Below the pieces are notes generated by a model. That model saw nothing but the letters and a program-made list of their open reading frames with translations, did not search any database and had not been told where the DNA came from. Below are positions 13,111-26,586 of a stretch of 64,000 nt of DNA, one piece after another. The position numbers and the translations under genes are program-made. Each line of letters begins with the position of its first letter. Within the stretch, counting starts at the first letter, position 1. Source of the DNA: Hypoxylon rubiginosum (lineage: Eukaryota > Ascomycota > Sordariomycetes > Xylariales > Hypoxylaceae); contig CADCXA010000025.1 of the NCBI GenBank assembly GCA_902806565.1, positions 1 through 64,000 of the forward strand, read 5' to 3'.

Positions 13111-13540
13111 TTAGAAATTTAGTACCAGAAGTATGTTGATCTTTTTAGGGGCATCTGTATTGGGGCTGCCGCGGATCTGTTTCTCCTTGAGGTCGGGAAC
13201 GAAGGCTAGCCAGATGGACCCTTGACCGGACCCTTGGCGGGGAGTGGTAACGCCTGTTCCAAGCTGGTAGGCCTAGATGTTACGCTCTCGGAAGGCCTCA
13301 GTCGTACCAAGGGGGTTGATAGAAAGACTCCAAGCGCCAAGGGCGGGCTAGACTTAGTGTCTTGGTATACTCATCGCTGCCCGTGCTTCTAGATGTCACG
13401 ATAACTTAGGCAAGACTGCAAGGGACTTTGCTCACTTCGTGGGCGTGCGAACGCAACGTTAACGAAGCAGCCAGAAGAGCCACCGAGACGCATCCCTTCG
13501 AATGTAGCTGGACCTTATGCGGCCTGCGTAGGTCACGCGG
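13111..13540 (-). pseudogene. Possible broken gene, product unknown
   Basis: On the minus strand, 13347 to 13111 reads as 79 codons with protein-like composition, broken by one in-frame TAG at 13275-13273. Segments include WSLSINPLGTTEAFRERNI before the stop and YQLGTGVTTPRQGSGQGSIW and LAFVPDLKEKQIRG after it. The frame begins right after a CTAAGTCTAG that could be a splice acceptor. Further upstream (about 13500-13400) another frame contains a hydrophobic run, SVALLAASLTL, like a signal peptide. Together this suggests a decayed secreted-protein gene. I do not recognise the family, and chance cannot be excluded. Confidence 0.25.
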
Positions 13541-14358
13541 CCACAATTTCACCCTATCGACGGCTAGTATTGACTAGTATAGGGAGGATGGAGAGATGAA
13601 TGATGGGCCTGGTCTGCTCGCCTCGTACGGGTTCATGCACCGTTCCTTGGAATCGCCGTTTTCAGGTCTGGGTTTTTAGTCTTCCGGTTGATTCATTGCC
13701 TATTTCATGCTGATGACGTCTTTTTGACTTGCTGCATAGTAACCATGTTGAGATCTTGCGTTACCTTTCCTTGCATTATATCAGATGCCTCGAATAATTT
13801 CCAGCCTGTCCTTGTCACCGTAGCTCATGACTCAATTTTACGCAGGCGACCGATAATTCATACTTGGAAACGAATAATCGAGGCGAGCCTATGGTTTGTA
13901 GATTAATGGTCTCACATATGAAGGGGTCACCCCTGAGGTCTCCTATTGGTGTTCCGATATGGCGCCTCAGGAGACAGACCACACGCCACGTCGCAGTTTG
14001 TTCTCTAGAACTGCATGTAGCTTGAAACTCCGCAGATCGAGTCCGAAGAGGCCGGCAGTATCATATCGGCGATATCATAGCTGTGGGAAAGAAGAAGGAG
14101 GTATATGCGCCAAGTCAAGCAGCCCGCATACTGGCCGCTGGCCACTGCAACGAAGGAACTTTGCCCCCCGAGAGGGATTATAACCGCAAGATGTCGAAGG
14201 AGGTCTGTAAGGAAGCATACCTAAGTATATAAGTATCGTGCCCTCGATAGACACATCCAACAGTCCCAACACTCTCGACATTCTCCTCCCCAGTCTCGGA
14301 CATCTAGCTGGTTCGGAATTTTCTAATCGACGAGTTTTGCATTGTACCGAAACAACCA

Positions 14359-15868
14359 ATGGCCCTCTCCGCCTTTGTCTCCCAGGATTCCATATCCAAG
14401 CTCGAACATGAACCTACAATGGTTCTCGAGGCAGCAATGGAGCTTGTTACTAGCCAACTCCAGGAACCGTTGAAGCCACTCCCCTTGGTCAGCACTGCCA
14501 AGTTCACCGAGATTAACAAGACCATAGTTTCTGAGGTGGAATATACTGCCGTCGTGCCGCCTCCAGCAGACGAAGTCGACAACGGACTCCAGCTCAACGC
14601 TGTCGTTGCCGGTGTCCTCGAGCCGGCGTCTGGAGCTAAAAAGCTCCGCAAGATGCTGCTCGAGACTAACGAGTTGATCGTCTGTCCCGGGGTCTACGAT
14701 GGCCTCTCGGCCCGTACGGCTATGGAACTAGGCTTCAGTGCTATGTACATGGTACGTGATGAATATTCCAATACAGGTTATCCAGCCGAGTCTGGACTAT
14801 CGAATTCTCTTATACTGATACAATACTTCAAGACCGGCGCAGGTACTACCGCCTCTCGCATCGGGCAGCCAGATCTAGCTATCGCCCAACTTCACGAGAT
14901 GCGGGAGAATGCTGAGATGATTGCTAATCTTGATCCCTTTGGTCCGCCTTTAATTGCCGACATGGACACGGGATATGGCGGTATGTCCTCAGATTCGTCT
15001 AAAAACCTCTATATCAACAAAACTTGGATCGGACCGGCACTAACTGGATCTAATATAGGTCCCATAATGGTGGCTCGTACCGTAGAGCAATACATCCGCG
15101 CGGGTGTTGCAGGTGCTCACTTGGAGGACCAGGTACGTGCGATTTGATTATCCTTGTGCTTTTTTGTCCCAAAGCCCAGTCCGGAGTTTATTGTTTTCTC
15201 TTTATTTTTTCGTACATACAAGACGAGACTCCCCTCAGGTGGATGGAACCTTGAATTTGATTCTCACATAACTTCCAATTTATTATTTGTAAATCGCTAA
15301 CCTCCTTTCCACGGGTTAGGTCCTCACCAAGCGCTGCGGTCATCTAAGCGGAAAGCAGGTTGTGCCGAAAGAGGAATACATCTCACGCATTAGGGCAGCT
15401 CATGCCGCGCGGGTGAGGCTTCGTTCCGACTTCGTGCTGATCGCGCGAACGGATGCGCTCCAAACGCTTGGATACGACGAATGCATCGCCCGATTGCGGG
15501 AGGCTCGCGAAGTGGGAGCAGACGTCGGGCTGCTCGAGGGATTCACGTCCAAGGAGCAAGCGGCACAGGCGGTCAAAGATCTTGCGCCATGGCCACTACT
15601 CCTGAACTCGGTTGAGAACGGCAAGAGTCCTGTTATCACCGTTGATGAAGCCCGCAAGATGGGATTCCGTATCATAATTTTTAGCTTCGCAACGCTGGCC
15701 CCTGCGTACGTTGCGATTCGCGAGACCCTGACCCGGCTAAAGAACGAGGGTATAGTGGGAACGCCGAAACATATTACGCCCGTGAAGCTCTTTGAGGTCT
15801 GTGGGTTGGAGCATAGTATGACGGTGGATCGGGATGCTGGTGGTAAGTCTTTTGTTAGCGGGGTTTGA
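14359..15868 (+). CDS. Isocitrate lyase/PEP mutase superfamily enzyme
   Basis: Four exons: 14359-14751, 14833-14980, 15059-15132 and 15320-15868 (387 aa). The fold is a TIM barrel of the ICL/PEPM superfamily, which makes or breaks C-C or P-C bonds of 2-oxo and 2-hydroxy acids. Visible signatures are CPGVYDGLSARTAMELGFSA, TGAGTTASRIGQPDLAIAQL, the metal-binding ADMDTGYGGPI (Asp174, Asp176), HLEDQ, and the catalytic loop TKRCGH with Cys211. The KRCGH form is shared by methylisocitrate-lyase-like and oxaloacetate-acetylhydrolase-like fungal enzymes, and I cannot choose between them. About 95 residues before the barrel are unusual and have no recognised motif; no clear targeting signal is visible. 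Introns 1 (81 bp) and 2 (78 bp) are multiples of three and free of stops, so retention would insert residues and not truncate. Confidence 0.88.
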
Positions 15869-16080
15869 ATTGTCGCTAGACGACTTGAGTATTGTCTTTC
15901 ATCGGTCTTTGCAATGATATCTTGTATTTTAGGGGAAGTGACCGTGTGGGTGTATCTGGATATAATAAAATGAAGCTCTGGAGCTGTGCTAATGTAAACT
16001 GGCCAAGAATGTGCTCCTACTCATCTCTATCGTTATCTCTCTCGTTGCCCTACTCAGTAACTACCTCCTAGATAGCGAAA

Positions 16081-16300
16081 TATCAGGGTCTTAGCCCTCA
16101 CTACCTTGGTAGGGTTACAGGTCGGTTAGTCGCCCTATTACTACAGGTGAATAAAGTTACAGGTTTATTGGTTTGAGGAAATGATAGTATAGGAGATAAG
16201 CCCCTTTATATATACCTGGAGTTTGGTAGCCTCTTAGGTTTTATAGCCTTTTTGTGTAATCATGTAGTTATTACCTCATCGCATAGCTGTCGTCGTTTGT
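16081..16300 (+). repeat. Degenerate LTR relic
   Basis: This stretch resembles the LTR at 22834-23119. Its start, TATCAGG..TTAGCCCTC, matches TGTCAGG..GTAGCCCTC, and TTTGGTAGCCTCTTAGGTTT matches CTTGGTAGCCCCCTAGGTTC. The substitutions are mostly C to T or G to A, including the terminal TG to TA change. Boundaries are approximate, and no internal element or target duplication is visible. Confidence 0.6.
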
Positions 16301-16881
16301 TTCGAAGACGGTACGTTGCGAGTAACGTGCAATGTACCGCTGTCAGATCTTATGGCCTCCAATATTAGGAATCTCTATGCCGCAGAGGTATGTCAATTTA
16401 CCCCATGCCAATTCTAGATTATATCATACGGAACATGTAGTATTTAGCCTCCAAGGTAGATATGGCTACGCCTGGAAGATATTGATGGCAATTTCAAGAG
16501 TAAAAGAGCACACAAATAGTCATTAATATATTTTAGTAATCGAATTTCATTGTGCCAAGTAGACTACAGCTCTTCGACCGCGTAAGTCGTACTTGGTTCC
16601 TGTATAAGCAGGCCAAGTTAACAGCTAACTTATATCAAGACTGGACCTTGTACAAATGGCCACCTCGATCATCACCTTCAGCATGATTCCCGCGGTGCAT
16701 AATAAGAGGTTCCCGGAAGAGGATAGCTCCTGAATAACAGGTTGTAAATACATTAAATAAAATATAGCGCATCTGAAAGCAGCCATCGAGCTTGTCGGAT
16801 TCAATATCCTGTGGTACATGGCGAGAAAGCAGCATATTGTCCTAGACATACCACTACCGTTAGATGAAGGTTGAGTACATA

Positions 16882-16916
16882 CCTAGGTACCTACCTAGGT
16901 AGGTAGGTCGGTAGTT
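16882..16916. repeat. CCTAGG palindrome cluster
   Basis: TACCTAGGTA is followed by CCTACCTAGGTAGGTAGGT. The same palindrome recurs in many other intergenic stretches of the window. No function can be assigned. Confidence 0.7.
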
Positions 16917-19900
16917 TATGATGATGTAGGCGTTGCCGTTTTTCTTCTTCGAGAAAGCATCTTCCTGCTTCTAGTTATATTGCCTATAATTGCTCGTACT
17001 TATACAACTAGTCTTTTTTATAGAGAATAGTTACGCCTTGCACGTGGTGTCCATCTGGGACGGACTCGATACACTTATCACGGTTAAGCTAGGCGGGTGA
17101 TGCCTATATAGATATTAAGACTTGTACCTTGAGCTCCAAGTGTGTATAATAAGTCAGTGGGCCGGAATGTATGATTATAGTATACCGTTTTGTCCTTTGC
17201 ATCCAAGACGGCAGAGCCCAATGTCTCAGACATGGAACAATCACACGATGAAAGTGAGCTGGATGAGACGACACGAATCCCCACGAGCTGGATATTTCTG
17301 CACGGTATCACTTGAGGAAATGCAAGGGCAGCCCGTAATGTCACTTGGCGTCCGTCATTGAGAAGCAATGCGCATAGGCGGCTACCCTAACCCTACACAA
17401 ATTGACATGTGACGTTCCATAGAAAGGAAACCTATCGGCGAATGATGAATGAGGCTCTACAACGCAGAGTTAATTTTATCTATTAGACGCGACAATGCAG
17501 GTTAATGTAGCACGGCAACCCTTATTCGCCTGCTCTCTTCGGCATAAGGCCCGATAGCTAGAAGCCGGGCAAGCTGGTATACGAAGTCGGCCCGTACGGG
17601 CTACACGATGCTAATCAGGTATAAGGGACATGGAAACAACTACGGGAACTTGAAAAAGTCGTCCTCCCATATCAGACCCACAGAGGGAAGGTCGGGTGAT
17701 AGTGTTAATAGTTTGTAAGATAGGGGGTCGGCGGTTTGTAAGTAAAATATCAATATCATACAAGGAATGTTCGGCATATGCCGCTTGCCAAGCGCCATAG
17801 ACGCTGCGTTGACTCCAAATCGGCCGTCTTTCGAAGGGGAGAGACATGGGAATTGCTTGAATGGCGCGCTCCGGAATAACGCCGTGAGTTTAGGAGCGAG
17901 GTTCGGCCTTCCGTATGTAGAGCGATTTGCGCCGGGGCAAGGAAAAACGTTCTTGAGCTTTATAAATCACGGGGACTGGGGGACTAATATCGGATTGACT
18001 AGGGGAATTTAGAGACTTTAGAGACTTCAGAGACTTCAGGGGTTCCAAAGGACTCCAAGGACTTGGGGCACTCGAGCTCGAGCTCAAGACACACTCTAGT
18101 AACACTGGCAGTTTCTCGAGTTATTGAATTCTGGGTCTCCGGGCTGTCCGGGCTTGCCAAGACGGGGAAATGATCGACAATCACAACAGCACTTCCCACC
18201 CCTTATCCCACCCCTTATACACAGAATGCATACACCATCCATGCATGATATCCATGATATCTATTACTGAGTTGAGTTGCTGAGCTGGCAGAGACGAGCT
18301 GCAAATGCGATTGAGTAGCACGTACATAGATTTGCTGACCGCCGGCGGCACTTGGCATTTGGGAGAGACCGGGGTTCGGGGTTTGGTCATGGATTCGTGG
18401 ATTCGCGGATGAAGGTGGTGTTAGGGGGTTAAGGGGTTACATTTATGGCGTGGTGGGTGTTCAGGGGAGGTGGGGGGAAATTCTTACAAGATGTGGGGGC
18501 AGGGGGGGGATGACGATAAGCTGAAAGTTGGTCAACTGTTTATTTTTTTATTCCGTCCTTTTTTTTAATCTTCAAAGATCTTTCAGGTCTGAACCTGACT
18601 TACAATACGAAAAGTTCTCCCCGACCGCATGGTTACAGAGGCACAACAATACTCCGCAAGTAGCACCGATACGAGTATCGGTAGTTGGCTAGAAAATGTG
18701 AGATCTCCTTAGCTAGCAGGTTAGGTATACCGTATATACCGTATACCTCAGGCATACGCGCTTCCTGGTTTTCTTTTCTTTCCCAGCCTAGGCAGCCCAA
18801 GGTATGCGATGAAACAGTCACATTCCGCATTCTATTCACATCATGTGGGGAAGCGCTGTCGCAATCTGGGGGGCCATCCTACCGTCGTCTGCTGTCATTG
18901 TCATGTCTGCCATGTCTGTCATGTCTTCCTAACCCGTACCCGCTTACCCACCGCCTGCCAGCCACCGTTGGTGCGGTGAGAATAGAGTTTTAGGCATGCC
19001 GCATATCATGTCCTGCATCTCGGAGATATCGAGCAATCATCCACTCCTATCCACATAGCTTGGTTGGACGGTGGCGCTGACAGCCCCTGCAGGTCTAAGA
19101 GTTGACGGGAAGGGCAGGCTTCCTGATGAGGAAGGCCGTTAATCTTCCTTACCATGGCTCTCCCGCAACTCGTCTCCTAGCTGGTTCAACTGGCTCAACT
19201 ACACTTGACCCAGGCTCGGAAACGAAGCTCGAACCCCAGCAGCCCATACCTATACTACGTACATAGTACTATATACTATATACTATGTAGTAGCACCTAC
19301 TATGTATGTAGCTCGAGGCTGACTGTCGCTTGGCACTAAAACCGTGGCACGTAGCGGCTAGCTAGTCCTCTTCGACGCGAGCTTGGCCGTCTCTGCAGCC
19401 GTCGCTATTGGCTACCTAGGTAGTCTGGTCGTCCAAAGAGTTCTTATAGCCAATTTCCCGGTATTTGGACGTCCAGGTCTAAAACTACCGCAACCCGGGC
19501 ATACTCCTAGCTTGGGGTAACACAACTGGCTCTTGATTGATCTGATATCTGATTGAAGGGCCGTACTATGCTCTGCCATTCCACGAATAAGAGAGCTGAG
19601 CCCAACCAAGCCCTTTCCAGGAGGTGCTGCTATGATCGGCACTCGTCATGCATGTCGGATTGGCCGACCAGGGTTAGGAATATCGAGGCCTGTGTGGGAC
19701 CCTGACCCTATCCATGATTCTCTACAACAAACCCACCTGAGAAGTTCACATGCTGCTGTTCGCTGGCAGCTTGTTCAACACCCAAATGCCATCCTGGGTA
19801 GGGATCGGCTATCATGAACGGTATCATGAATGGTATCATGCTCCTCGCAGTCAACTTCCAACATACTGCAGCCTTCGTTAATGACCAGTGTTAAGTGCTA

Positions 19901-20023
19901 TAAGAAGGACGGCATTTCTTCGACTTAGGTGCTATCGTTTTTCTTTTGACTCTTCTCTCATCCCATACTCCAAGAGCTTCTCCACTTGTCGAGAGGAACT
20001 CAGCACTATAAGAATCATTATAA

Positions 20024-21584
<1,561 letters not shown>

Positions 21585-22833
21585 ATGTGCCCGGAGTTAA
21601 CTAAGACATGGAGGACGGAGGGCTTATCTGTATATATATCAGTTTCCAGGAATTAGGACTTAGAGTTTCTCATGCAGTTAATACTATTAATGCTTTTGTT
21701 ATTATATTAAGCACATACCTATGTTAATACTTTGTATGATATTGCAACTATAGGTTATTATAAAATACTTACCGAAGTGCAAGCATTGCATGTTTAGGTA
21801 CCTATACTATTTCACAATTCTGCTTAATTTCTAATATCTCTTCAATTCCTAGCGTACGTAGGATATGATGACGGTAAAAAAAAAAGATTTTGAAAAGAAA
21901 AAAAAGGTTGTCAGGTAGTCGTCGTTAATGTTAACTTCCCAGCTAGCGAGCCACATGTAAGGTCACAAATCTATCTAAGGCACCTTAGCTACCAAAGTAT
22001 ATAGAACAAGCTTAGGCACGAAGCATTTTGGCGCTGTGGGCATTCTATCAACCTCCCTAGTTGTACAGGAGAACAGAGACACGTTGTCAATATAGATAGT
22101 CCGGTGCCTATGAAAATTTCCGGATATCATCCCACCCACGACCCATCCGAATATATATAGGACATCAGTTACTCACTGTCAAGTCGGGCTCTTGAGCTTT
22201 TGCGTTTCCCTGTCAAGGATAGGACCGTGACACTCACTTCCTTAAACAGGTGTGCGGCTCGTGGACAAAGTGTTCCGTGCCAACTCATCGACACCTTATT
22301 CTTATGAAACATGTTCTGTCCCTTATTATCGTTCCCATGAAACCTTATACGGCGATAGCTAATATGTCAACAAGGGGGTTGGGGGGTTGCGAGTCGTGGT
22401 GTGACGGGCTCAGCACACCATAGGTTTGAGACATCATAGGATTTAAGTTTGATATGTCCTAGGTTAGAGGACTTGACAAAAAGTGATAGCTTTTTCTGTT
22501 CCCTAGTTTTCAGTCTTGAATAAATGCTTGTTTCTGGTGGAACTATTAGCTGGGGAATGGATTTTTTCTTCTTAGCTATTACACTAGAAACTAGAGCACG
22601 TCTATACGTAATACAATGAAATACTACAAAAGCATCTTAACCCAGCACGCTCTCTGGGGGGGCTCAAGTTCACAGACCGGATTGAAATTCTGTATTCGTA
22701 CTTCGTTCTCGTACGTCGGAGTTTTCCAATTTTGTGTACTTCATAGTGTCAACTTGCCTTAAGCACTGTCTCACCAGGTTGCTGCCAAATAGACCGCACC
22801 TCTATCCCTGAATTATCGATAGAATGAACAATT

Positions 22834-23119
22834 TGTCAGGACCGTAGCCCTCGTCAGGCTACGGACCTGTTGGTCACCCTGAGGGTCCAGATAGGAGTCG
22901 CGGAGTCCTCATGGCCAGAATAGGGGTTAAGGAGCCTGGATAGGGGTTACGGGCTTGGGGGTATAAAGGAAGGGATGAGCTTGGGAGCTAGACCTCTTGG
23001 CGTGTAGGTCCCTTTGTCCTAATCTCCTGTACATACATGGGACTTGGTAGCCCCCTAGGTTCATAGCTCCTCGTGCAACAACATAATTGTTTCCCTATCG
23101 CATGGTTGGCTTCGTGACA
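22834..23119 (+). mobile_element. Putative solo LTR (286 bp)
   Basis: The element begins TGTCAGGACC and ends TTCGTGACA, so it has the TG...CA ends and the 5-bp terminal inverted repeat TGTCA/TGACA typical of LTRs. The five bases before it, CAATT, and after it, CACTT, match at four of five positions and could be a mutated target-site duplication. No gag-pol sequence adjoins it. It is much less mutated than its relative at 16081-16300. A solo LTR left by recombination of a Gypsy or Copia element is the simplest reading. Confidence 0.65.
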
Positions 23120-23726
23120 CACTTCACTTCCGTTTTACGATACTGGTCACTTGTCAATGCACGTAATATAGACCTCCATGTAGGGACGGAAGTGGCTGAA
23201 ATGGATGAGACTTAAAAACAAGTCTCGTGAGCGCGGTTGCATGCATAATTGGAGGCATATATGTAACAGTAACATGACATGTCATTAATCATACCAGAGA
23301 TATATGTGAGCCTAGATCCGTGTATTAACTTGACTTCATAGCTATTCGGAAGTCAGCTCTAAGAATATTCAATGACGCCACCCCTTTATGAGATAAAGGT
23401 CCAGGTTATATAAAAAGGTACCTAGCTAGGCGGTAGGTAATGACTACGAGATGCTCTCGATATCGCCATAGATACCTAGAACCAACTGGAGCTTTAGCTC
23501 AATTGCGGCTCTACTTATCCCCGTCCTAGGACAAGGTGTTCATATGCAACCCCGGGTACATAAGGAGTAATTCTCGCTGATCGTTTGAATGAAATCGACT
23601 ATAAGGGGGTAAGCGATTGATCCAACTCGCCCGACTACATAGTCCTCTGAGGAGAATAACTTGCTTCGCAACATGTTAGTACCGCACCAAGCTAATGTAG
23701 ATGCAGCCAGGAAGGAAAAGGGAAAA

Positions 23727-23757
23727 CAACAACAACAACAATAATAATAATAATAAA
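23727..23757 (+). repeat. CAA/TAA microsatellite
   Basis: About five CAA (AAC-phase) units are followed directly by about five TAA (AAT-phase) units. The CAA-to-TAA change along the array is again C to T. Confidence 0.9.
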
Positions 23758-24840
23758 ATAACGCAGTCTAGGTCTGGAGGATTGGCTTCCATGCACGATA
23801 ACAAAATATCGACGGTAGCTACCTAAGAACGCCCGGTCTCGGTGTACGCCTCACTTACTCGCCCTGGTCAAGCCCCGATGGGTGGCACACCTTGCGATTT
23901 TACGTCGGTATGACACGCATAACTGGAGGATGGATGATGAGAAATGCATAATCAGGCTGCCGGCTGGAGCAATATCATTTCATTGCGGACAACTCGGAAA
24001 TATTTATGAACGGTATATTGCAGATTGGCGTTACATTGGGTACCAAGCCGGCGCACCTCTTGACTGCAGGACACTGCAATTGGCGTATCATACACTTGGT
24101 ATATAGCTTACAAGGCGAAGAACGCATAAATCTGCATAGGTGACGGGCTAGCCTTGTCATTATTAGGGGGCATACGCCCGACAGATAGACGAGCAGTCTA
24201 CACGTGGTATGACATGCCTATACGAACCGTCTTCTCTATCAGAACCCTGCGGCCAGATCAAGGCAGTATCATAACCGGAACTGACTCTCGATCTACGTCC
24301 CAGCATTTCGGGGCGACAACCTTTTATTGCCTTTGACCGTTCATTGGACAATGCGCATACAATCCGAGACCAAGTAGTACAGACTGGGCGATTGCCAGCT
24401 CTACCTCTTACATGAGACGACATGCTGTAGTGGAGGGGACGTACTGGAAAGGCGGCGTATGAAATGTCGACGATATCGCTAATTATCACAGGCGAACAGC
24501 GGTGACGCCCAGTCCACTAGCACCATTGAATAGCATATAGCGTGGAGAAGTGCAAATTTCCTCGTCTTAGATCGATCGATCGTGCCGTCGACTTGAGGAC
24601 TGCTCGATTAAACCCCGCTCTGTGTGTGTATAAGTTCGCGAGCCTTACTCCCTCCTACGGCTCCCCCCATTCCCCATATGGTGATTTTTATTCCGTGTCA
24701 TTTCTCCTCCGCCTTTTAGATGAATAATACTGTGTGGATCGTGCCAAACCTATATGTTTTCGTTCATCTTATCAACCCTTACACATTGAACACCCATCTC
24801 ATCATTTTCACCTCAAGTAGTTGAATCATCGCAGTTCCTA

Positions 24841-26586
24841 ATGGCCGGCAATCAAGGCGCCTTTCAGCTCAACGGGGCCCATAGACCCCAAGCACCGGTG
24901 ACTTCTCAGGTCACTGGCGGCCGCCCGGCCGTATCAGCAGCGGTAAACATGCATCCATCGCCAGCTCCGCCACGGGCGGGGCTTCCGATAGATCTTGTCA
25001 GGGGTCCATCTGTCGAGATCTCAGATGTAAGCCGTGACCTCATGACAATCGACGATATGAGGAACGAACTTACGGAGTATGCCATCTTCCGGTTCGAAAA
25101 GATGCCGGTGCAGAGCAAATATGACGACGAAGGCAGGCCTCAACCATCTACTTGGGACAGAGCAATCAGGACTCGTGTCACCGGGATGTTGCCGAGGGAA
25201 ATAGCTCGGCAGATACAACGCTTGAATCGAGACACACATTCACTTGTGGACAAGCTGAAGACTCTGAGTCCAGTCCTTCAACGTCAGATCGATGCGGCGC
25301 AAGAACATCTCACTTCGCAAAATCCCGACCTGATGAACTACCAATGGGTCATCGCCCAGATAGATCATCAACTTAGAGAGGTTGATTCTTATGTTGACGC
25401 AGCAAGAGAAAACTACTCGCCCCGCCGAAAGCGGCATGGCTCGACCAGGAAACGGCACCATTCGCGAACTGGCGGCCACAGGAGAAGATCATACGAGAGA
25501 ATTTCGCTAACCGCCTACTTCAAGCGCACACCCAGGCCAAATGTTGACATCTCAAGGCTCTATGAAGCTAAGAAGCGAATCTCCTTTCTAGAGAATAACC
25601 GCAATGCGCATCCAAGCACCGGGCATGACGCGAGGCCCCCGCCCGTTGTCCCGAGGCCCTTGGGGGGTGGTGCGCCGGTTGGGCAGAATGGTGCTCGCAG
25701 CGGTGTACCACCCGCCGTAGCAGGTCCTAATAAACTGGGCCCGGGACAGGGAGGTAATATCGTCCGCAATGTTGCACTCGGCAACAGAGAAGAAGCTACC
25801 AGAAACCATAATGTCATGAGAAGAGATTTGGGTTGCTCTGACGGTTCGTCGTCGGACGGATCGTTTGATAGCCAGTCGACCCCGGCTACTTCCATATCGC
25901 CCGGACCGTTCAACAGCGGTGGAAACCGTAGGAGAGATCCCGGCGATGATTGGATACCTACCGGAAATGGGAATGGAAGACGCGACGAGAATGGACAGGG
26001 CCGGGATTTCCCTAGACGTCACGCGATGCACGAGGGCCCTAAGAACGAGCCGAGGTTATCGCCCACTCCAGGGCGGCATCCTCCTTTGCCAAAGGCAGCC
26101 GGCGTCGAAATCGATAGAGCCCGAGATGATGCTTATCTCGCAGGCATCCGCGATGGGAGAGGTGAGGCGTGGCTTGCCCAGCAACGCACGCTTCAAGAAG
26201 CACGGCGCCTACGGCCTAAGCCGCGCATTATTCAAGAAGCGAGGTCGCCAGCTCCCTCCTATATAGGGCACATGATGGGCCATGCAGAACCTGAGGGATT
26301 TGGTCATCGAGAATACTTGGACGACGAAATAAGGCGGCTCAATCACCTATCACTTGATGCCGAAGACAGACATGATGCGGTGCTCCGACGGGCTGGTGCT
26401 CGTCGACGTAGAGAATTTGAATATCTCTTACAGCGCGGATCAGTCCTGGACGATGACCCCTTTGAGAAGGGCACGCCCTCGTACGCAAGAGAAGGTCGTA
26501 GGCGATATAGAGAGCCCTACGTCACGGACGATTCCGAGAGTGACTACAGTCCGCCCCCAAGGGGTAACAGGTCGTTCCGCCACTGA
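24841..26586 (+). CDS. Protein of unknown function, basic and disordered
   Basis: A single uninterrupted frame of 581 aa, starting MAGNQGAF. I do not recognise a named family. Residues about 60-255 look folded and mainly helical (DDMRNELTEYAIFRFEKM, IARQIQRLNRDTHSLVDKLK, YEAKKRISFLEN). They contain a very basic stretch at about 195-217 (RRKRHGSTRKRHH) that could be a nuclear localisation signal. Residues about 255-410 are low-complexity Pro, Gly, Ser and Asn. The C-terminal part is charged and Arg-rich (DDAYLAGIRDGRGEAWLAQQ) with a helical segment (HREYLDDEIRRLNHL). Proteins of this style are common fungal hypotheticals. The long stop-free frame and GC-rich codons support a real gene, but nothing shows its role. 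Confidence 0.75.
   Translation: MAGNQGAFQLNGAHRPQAPVTSQVTGGRPAVSAAVNMHPSPAPPRAGLPIDLVRGPSVEISDVSRDLMTIDDMRNELTEYAIFRFEKMPVQSKYDDEGRPQPSTWDRAIRTRVTGMLPREIARQIQRLNRDTHSLVDKLKTLSPVLQRQIDAAQEHLTSQNPDLMNYQWVIAQIDHQLREVDSYVDAARENYSPRRKRHGSTRKRHHSRTGGHRRRSYERISLTAYFKRTPRPNVDISRLYEAKKRISFLENNRNAHPSTGHDARPPPVVPRPLGGGAPVGQNGARSGVPPAVAGPNKLGPGQGGNIVRNVALGNREEATRNHNVMRRDLGCSDGSSSDGSFDSQSTPATSISPGPFNSGGNRRRDPGDDWIPTGNGNGRRDENGQGRDFPRRHAMHEGPKNEPRLSPTPGRHPPLPKAAGVEIDRARDDAYLAGIRDGRGEAWLAQQRTLQEARRLRPKPRIIQEARSPAPSYIGHMMGHAEPEGFGHREYLDDEIRRLNHLSLDAEDRHDAVLRRAGARRRREFEYLLQRGSVLDDDPFEKGTPSYAREGRRRYREPYVTDDSESDYSPPPRGNRSFRH

Larger units (their letters stand above)
10550..14358. other. Intergenic, no convincing intact gene
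   Basis: This stretch between the DUF1275 gene and the next plus-strand gene holds scattered short frames only, a CTGG microsatellite (11177-11216) and the possible broken gene described separately (13111-13540). I found no tRNA or other RNA gene. The last few hundred bases should contain the promoter of the gene starting at 14359. Confidence 0.6.
21585..24840. other. Intergenic, with solo LTR and microsatellite
   Basis: No gene found. Contents are the 3' region of the subtilase gene, a solo LTR (22834-23119), a CAA/TAA microsatellite (23727-23757) and the presumed promoter of the gene starting at 24841. The short frames here have no protein-like features. Confidence 0.6.
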
